Positions 60,304 to 64,000 of a stretch of DNA of 64,000 nucleotides are shown in pieces; the stretch's first letter is position 1; every line of letters starts with the position of its first letter. The notes below the pieces were generated by a model, which searched no databases, was not told where the DNA came from, and was given only the letters and a program-made list of their open reading frames with translations. Made by a program: the position numbers and the translations under genes. Source of the stretch: Senegalimassilia sp003474385 (lineage in GTDB: Bacteria > Actinomycetota > Coriobacteriia > Coriobacteriales > Eggerthellaceae). The DNA is taken from contig NZ_QUCY01000001.1 of NCBI RefSeq assembly GCF_003474385.1, positions 124,001-188,000 of the forward strand. The letters are read 5' to 3'.

Positions 60304-61392
60304 CTACCTTTCCGTGCAGCTGATGCAAGGGTCGATGGTCAGGATGATGTTGTTCACATCAGCCAGATCGCAGCCCTTCAGGGCGATGGTCATGCCTGCG
60401 ATGTTCTGAGAGGTTGGCGTGCGCATGCGCATGCGCTCCAAGAACTTCGTGCCGTTGCCGCGTGCGTAGTAGTAGCACTCGCCGCGAGGCTGCTCGAGCA
60501 CGTTGCAGGCCTCGGCGCCATCGGCGGGATTGCCCTTGACCTTCACTTCGATATCGCCGGCGGGCATTCGGGAGATGACCTCTTCGATGATGTCGATGGA
60601 CTGCAGCACCTCAAGGCAGCGCACCTGAACGCGCGCATAGCAATCGCCGTCGTTGGACAGGATGGGCTGGAACTCGGAAAGCTTGCCGTACCAGCCGTTG
60701 CCGAGCATGCGTACATCGTAGTTCACGCCCGAAGCGCGGCCGAACGGGCCGACCATGCTTTGCGCGACGGCGTCGTCGTGGCTGACATAGCCGACGCCCA
60801 CCAGACGGTTCTTCACCGAGGTATCGGTGAGCAGCGTGTTCATGATCTGGCGATACTCGTCCTTCAGACCTTCGAGAACCTGCTTGATGTATGCGAACAT
60901 GGCATCGTCGACATCGCGCACAACGCCGCCGACCTTGACCACGGATAAGATAACGCGGCCGCCGGTGGTCTTCTCGAAGATGTCGAGCACGCGCTCGCGT
61001 AGGCGCCAGCAGTGCATGAACAGGCTTTCGAAGCCGAAGGCGTCGGCGGCAAGGCCGAGCCACAAGACATGCGAGTGGATACGCGAGAGCTCATGCCACA
61101 TGACGCGCAGCGCCTGGGCCCTGTCGGGGATCTCCACGCCCATGAGCTGCTCGACCGTTTCAGCATAGCCCATGGAATGACCGAAGGCGCAGATGCCGCA
61201 GATGCGCTCGGCAACATAGATGAACTGGTTGTAGTCGCGCGTTTCCACGAGCTTCTCAAGGCCGCGATGCACGAAGCCGATCTGGGGCATGGCCTCGATG
61301 ACCTTCTCGTCTTCGACGACGAGATCCAGATGAAGCGGCTCGGGGAGAACCGGATGCTGCGGTCCGAAGGGGATGACGGTTGCCTTTCCCAT
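60304..61392 (-). CDS. echE: Ech hydrogenase NiFe large subunit EchE
   Basis: EchE binds the NiFe site. The 362-residue product has the proximal motif ERICGICAFGHSMGYAE and the distal DPCISCTER. The protein ends exactly at the Arg of the DPCxxCxxR motif, so there is no C-terminal peptide to cleave, as reported for CooH/EchE-type (group 4) hydrogenases. I start at ATG 61392; GTG 61401 three codons earlier is in frame. It overlaps the echD end region (stop at 61394) with one base between. Confidence 0.95.
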   Translation of the reverse strand: MGKATVIPFGPQHPVLPEPLHLDLVVEDEKVIEAMPQIGFVHRGLEKLVETRDYNQFIYVAERICGICAFGHSMGYAETVEQLMGVEIPDRAQALRVMWHELSRIHSHVLWLGLAADAFGFESLFMHCWRLRERVLDIFEKTTGGRVILSVVKVGGVVRDVDDAMFAYIKQVLEGLKDEYRQIMNTLLTDTSVKNRLVGVGYVSHDDAVAQSMVGPFGRASGVNYDVRMLGNGWYGKLSEFQPILSNDGDCYARVQVRCLEVLQSIDIIEEVISRMPAGDIEVKVKGNPADGAEACNVLEQPRGECYYYARGNGTKFLERMRMRTPTSQNIAGMTIALKGCDLADVNNIILTIDPCISCTER

Positions 61393-61393
61393 G

Positions 61394-62440
61394 CTATTCA
61401 CCAGCCTTTCCGTTTTCCTGCGCTTGGCGCTGCTTCTCCTCGAACGCGGCGCGCACCTTGGCGGCCTTCTCGGGATCCATGTTCTTCAAACGCTCCTCGA
61501 GCACGGCGACCTTCTCGTCGTGCTCGGCCTGAGCGGTTTCCTGCCGTGCGCGCGCATCGAGCGCGGCGCGTACCTTGGCGGCCTTCTCGGGATCGAGCTG
61601 GGCGAGCTTGGCGTCGAGCTCGGCCTGCTGCTGGGCCGTGGCCTGGCCGGTGGCCCGCTGGCTTTCCATCTTCGCCTCGTTGGCAAGCGCCCCGCGGACA
61701 GCCTGGGCCCTCTCGGGCTCCATGCCCGAGAGCTTGGCCTTCGCGGCCATAGCCGCACGCACCTTGGCGGCCTTCTCGGGGTCCATGGCCGCAAGCTTTG
61801 CCTCAAGCGCCTCGTCGTACACCTGCGGGCGGGCAGCCTGCGCCTCGGCCTCGGCCCGCTTGGCCTTTGCGGCAAGCGCTGCCTTGACGCGGGCGATCTT
61901 CTCAGGATCGGCGCCGGCCATCTTCAGCTCGATGTCCTCGGCGTTTGCCGAAGGCGCCACGCCGGAGACCTTGCCCCTGGCGTCGGGGTGGGATGTGACG
62001 AAGCTTGCGTTGGCCGCAGCCGCCTGGCGGGCGCGCTCGGCCTTGGCAGCCGCCGCCTTCTTGGCCTTCTCGCGGGCGGCCTTCTGAGCCGGCGAGATGA
62101 TGGTCATGGGAGTGGGCTGCGCCGTCACGTAGAAGTTGCCGCCGAAATCGATGGCGATGTCGCGGACGTTCACGCCGAACAGGTCGTGGATCTCGTTCTC
62201 GAACACGAACGCCGCGATGAAGCGGTCGGTGATGCTGGGGATGGGGATCTCAGGCGTGACGCTTTTGATGGTGAAGACCTCGAGCACGCCGTCTTTCATG
62301 AATGTATACTGCACGTCGATGCCGGCTTCGGTATTGACGGCGAGCAGCTGCACGAAACGGTGGCCCTCCGTCTGCATACGCTCGGACAGGGCGGGCAGGC
62401 CCTCGACCGAGATCTCCTGGTACTGTGCGGGTATTGCCAT
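61394..62440 (-). CDS. echD: Ech hydrogenase subunit EchD with repeat-rich tail
   Basis: Residues 1-110 are the NuoC/EchD-like domain (VNTEAGIDVQYTFMKDG, SITDRFIAAFVFENEIHDLFGVNV). Residues 112-145 form an Ala/Lys helix. From about 173 there are five related 22-residue units at 173-194, 215-236, 236-257, 278-299 and 317-338, each built around D-P-E-K-A-A-K-V-R-A-A. Starts are spaced 42, 21, 42 and 39. NuoC-like subunits normally end near 110-170 residues, so the 348-residue length is unusual. The ATG at 62440 has GGAGG ten bases upstream; longer frames to 62644 are shadows of echC. Confidence 0.92.
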   Translation of the reverse strand: MAIPAQYQEISVEGLPALSERMQTEGHRFVQLLAVNTEAGIDVQYTFMKDGVLEVFTIKSVTPEIPIPSITDRFIAAFVFENEIHDLFGVNVRDIAIDFGGNFYVTAQPTPMTIISPAQKAAREKAKKAAAAKAERARQAAAANASFVTSHPDARGKVSGVAPSANAEDIELKMAGADPEKIARVKAALAAKAKRAEAEAQAARPQVYDEALEAKLAAMDPEKAAKVRAAMAAKAKLSGMEPERAQAVRGALANEAKMESQRATGQATAQQQAELDAKLAQLDPEKAAKVRAALDARARQETAQAEHDEKVAVLEERLKNMDPEKAAKVRAAFEEKQRQAQENGKAGE

Positions 62441-62445
62441 GGCGC

Positions 62446-62886
62446 TTACGCCTCCTTCCCGTTCTTCATTGCGGCGCGCTTCTCCTCCAGGATGCCCACG
62501 GCCTCGACGACCGCATCGATGATGGCCTCGGGGCGCACCGCGCAGCCCGGAGCGTACACGTCGACGGGAATGGCCTGGTCGACGCCGCCGATAACGTTGT
62601 AGCAATCGTGGAAGATGCCGCCGGAGCATGCGCAGATGCCGCATGCCACGACCACCTTCGGCTCGAGCATCTGTTCGTAGATCTCCTTGACGACCGAGAT
62701 GTTCTGCTCGTTGACGCTACCCGTGACCAGGAAGATGTCAGCGTGCTTGGGGTTGCCGGTGTTGATCACGCCGAAGCGCTCGGCGTCGAAGCCGGGGCAC
62801 AGGGCCGCCAGAACCTCGATGTCGCAGCCGTTGCAGCTTGATGCGTCGTAGTGGATGACCCACGGCGATTTCGCGAAATAAGCCAT
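62446..62886 (-). CDS. echC: Ech hydrogenase small subunit EchC
   Basis: EchC is the NuoB-like subunit with the proximal 4Fe-4S cluster that passes electrons to the NiFe site. The 146-residue product shows SSCNGCDIEVLAAL, CGICACSGGI and VYAPGCAVRPEAII, giving the four cluster Cys. Length is typical. AAGGAGG lies before the ATG, with good spacing. Confidence 0.95.
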   Translation of the reverse strand: MAYFAKSPWVIHYDASSCNGCDIEVLAALCPGFDAERFGVINTGNPKHADIFLVTGSVNEQNISVVKEIYEQMLEPKVVVACGICACSGGIFHDCYNVIGGVDQAIPVDVYAPGCAVRPEAIIDAVVEAVGILEEKRAAMKNGKEA

Positions 62887-62896
62887 TGCGACCTCC

Positions 62897-63766
62897 TTAC
62901 AGGTACATAAGGACGGCGATGTTGATGCCGCCGGCCACCAGGGCCACCGCCCACGCGCTCTTGAGCATAAGCTGCCACTTCACGCGGGCGAAGTTGTTGT
63001 CGATGAGGATTTCCAGGAAGAACGCGGCAAGGGCGGCGACCACGGCCACAACGAGGGAGACGGGGTTGCCCCACACGAAGAACAGGCCGATCCACCCGAG
63101 CGCCAGGACGTTCTCGCACCAGTGCATGACCTCCACCTTCGCGAGCGTGCGACCGCTCATCTCGGTGGTGACGCCCTTGACGAGCTCCTGGTGGGCGTGG
63201 TGCGAATAACTCAGGTCGAAGGGGCTTTTGCGCATCTTGATGGTGAGGATGAACAGGAAGCCCAGGAAGGCGATCCAGGTGGCGCCGATGGCCGGAACCT
63301 CCAGGCCGAACACCGCGCAGCTGTCGAACGAACCCGTTGCCAGGAAGAACACCACGGCGATGAACAGGCTCATGGGCTCTTCAGCCATGATCTGCAGCGC
63401 CTCGCGGGCCGCGCCGACCTCGGAGTAGGGGCTGCGGGTGCAGTACGCCGCCAGAATGAAGAACAGGCTGGACAGCGTGAGCACGAACACGGACAGCAGC
63501 AGGTTGCCGCCGCCGAAGAAGATGCCGCCTGCCAGGATGGCGAACACGAGGGCGCAGGTGATGTAGGTGCCCTCGACGTTGTTCACCGCCGCGCGGTCCT
63601 TCTCCAGAAGCTTGCGTACATCGTAGTAGGGCTGCAGGATGGGCGGGCCGACGCGGCCCTGCATGCGGGCGGACAACTTGCGGTCAAGGCCGGCGAGCAG
63701 GCAGCCGACCACAGGAGCGAGCACGGCGAAGGCGATGGTGCCCACGATGATGGGGATCAAATACAT
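62897..63766 (-). CDS. echB: Ech hydrogenase membrane subunit EchB (NuoH-like)
   Basis: EchB anchors the hydrogenase module and links it to ion translocation. The 289-residue product has about eight membrane segments, with ARMQGRVGPPILQPYYDVRKLLEKD near the N-terminus and RSPYSEVGAAREALQIMAEEP in the loop that touches the small subunit, both typical of NuoH/HycD. GAAGGGAAG precedes the ATG. Confidence 0.95.
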   Translation of the reverse strand: MYLIPIIVGTIAFAVLAPVVGCLLAGLDRKLSARMQGRVGPPILQPYYDVRKLLEKDRAAVNNVEGTYITCALVFAILAGGIFFGGGNLLLSVFVLTLSSLFFILAAYCTRSPYSEVGAAREALQIMAEEPMSLFIAVVFFLATGSFDSCAVFGLEVPAIGATWIAFLGFLFILTIKMRKSPFDLSYSHHAHQELVKGVTTEMSGRTLAKVEVMHWCENVLALGWIGLFFVWGNPVSLVVAVVAALAAFFLEILIDNNFARVKWQLMLKSAWAVALVAGGINIAVLMYL

Positions 63767-63781
63767 GAGACACTTCCCTTC

Positions 63782-64000
63782 CTAGAGCAGCCCGCACAGC
63801 GTGGCGATAGCTGCGCAGAACCCGACGACGATGATGATGCTGGTGGCCCAGACGCCCACCGGGGTGATCTTAGGCTCGCCGAAGACGCCCTCCATGTACC
63901 AGTTACGGGATGTGGCCATGGTCTCACCGGACGAGGAGTTGCGGAACGTGCGGTTGGCGTTGTTCTCGCTGACGCCGGCAAGGTAGACGGGAACCTGCTT
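63782..64000 (-). CDS. echA: Ech hydrogenase EchA-like ion-pumping subunit (C-terminal part)
   Basis: An open frame enters from the right edge and ends at the stop 63782-63784, giving 72 C-terminal residues. It contains VYLAGVSENNANRTFRNSS and a final membrane segment (TPVGVWATSIIIVVGFCAAIA), which fits the end of a NuoL/EchA antiporter-type subunit. The ECHA-to-F gene order supports the name. No further claim is possible on this fragment. Confidence 0.8.
   Translation of the reverse strand, partial: KQVPVYLAGVSENNANRTFRNSSSGETMATSRNWYMEGVFGEPKITPVGVWATSIIIVVGFCAAIATLCGLL

Noticed and set aside
1..64000. tRNA, rRNA, CRISPR array, IS element or prophage
   Set aside because: No cloverleaf, no tandem repeat-spacer structure, no transposase or phage gene was seen on either strand; genes are core and evenly spaced.

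Overview
The window is a GC-rich, gene-dense bacterial chromosome segment carrying mostly housekeeping genes. I see no rRNA, tRNA, phage, IS element or CRISPR array. The best guess is an anaerobic actinobacterium of the Coriobacteriia (Eggerthella-like). The basis is high GC, LexA boxes of the Gram-positive type GAAC-N4-GTTC, the lexA / small membrane protein / nrdR order known from Actinobacteria, an Ech-type hydrogenase, and indolepyruvate:ferredoxin oxidoreductase with two phenylacetate-CoA ligases. This assignment is inference; no marker gene was searched.

Layout. 1-8.7 kb: end of holA, rpsT (minus strand, with a long tail), a CxxCH lipoprotein, lepA, a tiny membrane protein, dus, hemW, hrcA-dnaJ behind a CIRCE-like element. 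8.9-16.7 kb: rsmE-mtaB, then phoH-ybeY-dgkA-era, a zinc-ribbon/PASTA membrane protein, recO and a TSCPD protein. 17-31 kb: rpsO, pnp, dapB, dapA, rnj, ftsK, a RodZ-like HTH protein, yajQ, rimO and a pgsA-cinA fusion. 31-41 kb: recA-recX, rny, a GHKL-type ATPase, spoVS, miaB-miaA, dapF, hflX. From rpsO to miaB this follows the order known from Bacillus subtilis (rpsO-pnpA-dapA-rnjB-spoIIIE-ymfM-pgsA-cinA-recA-rny-ymdB-spoVS-miaB), with the GHKL ATPase where ymdB would be.

41-48 kb: lexA on the minus strand is divergent from a 97-residue membrane protein whose promoter is covered by two perfect LexA boxes, the best candidate for an undescribed SOS effector, followed by nrdR, dut, two cell-envelope proteins, a thioesterase, a DUF2974-like hydrolase and a MenA-like prenyltransferase.

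48-64 kb, all minus strand: a complete-looking energy-converting hydrogenase operon echA(partial)BCDEF, then a second pgsA, a VanW/G5 protein, paaK2-ACT2, a D-Ala-D-Ala carboxypeptidase, a zinc-ribbon FHA protein, iorA-iorB-ACT1-paaK1 and gluQRS. The likely metabolic logic is that aryl-pyruvates from aromatic amino acids are oxidised by IorAB to aryl-acetyl-CoA with reduced ferredoxin, PaaK interconverts aryl-acetyl-CoA and acid, and Ech re-oxidises ferredoxin to H2 while pumping ions. EchD carries a C-terminal tail of five related 22-residue repeats that the family does not explain. Transcription signals include several U-tract terminators, several long perfect GC-rich hairpins with no U-tract, and at least two genes that look leaderless (-10 box 6-7 nt before the ATG).
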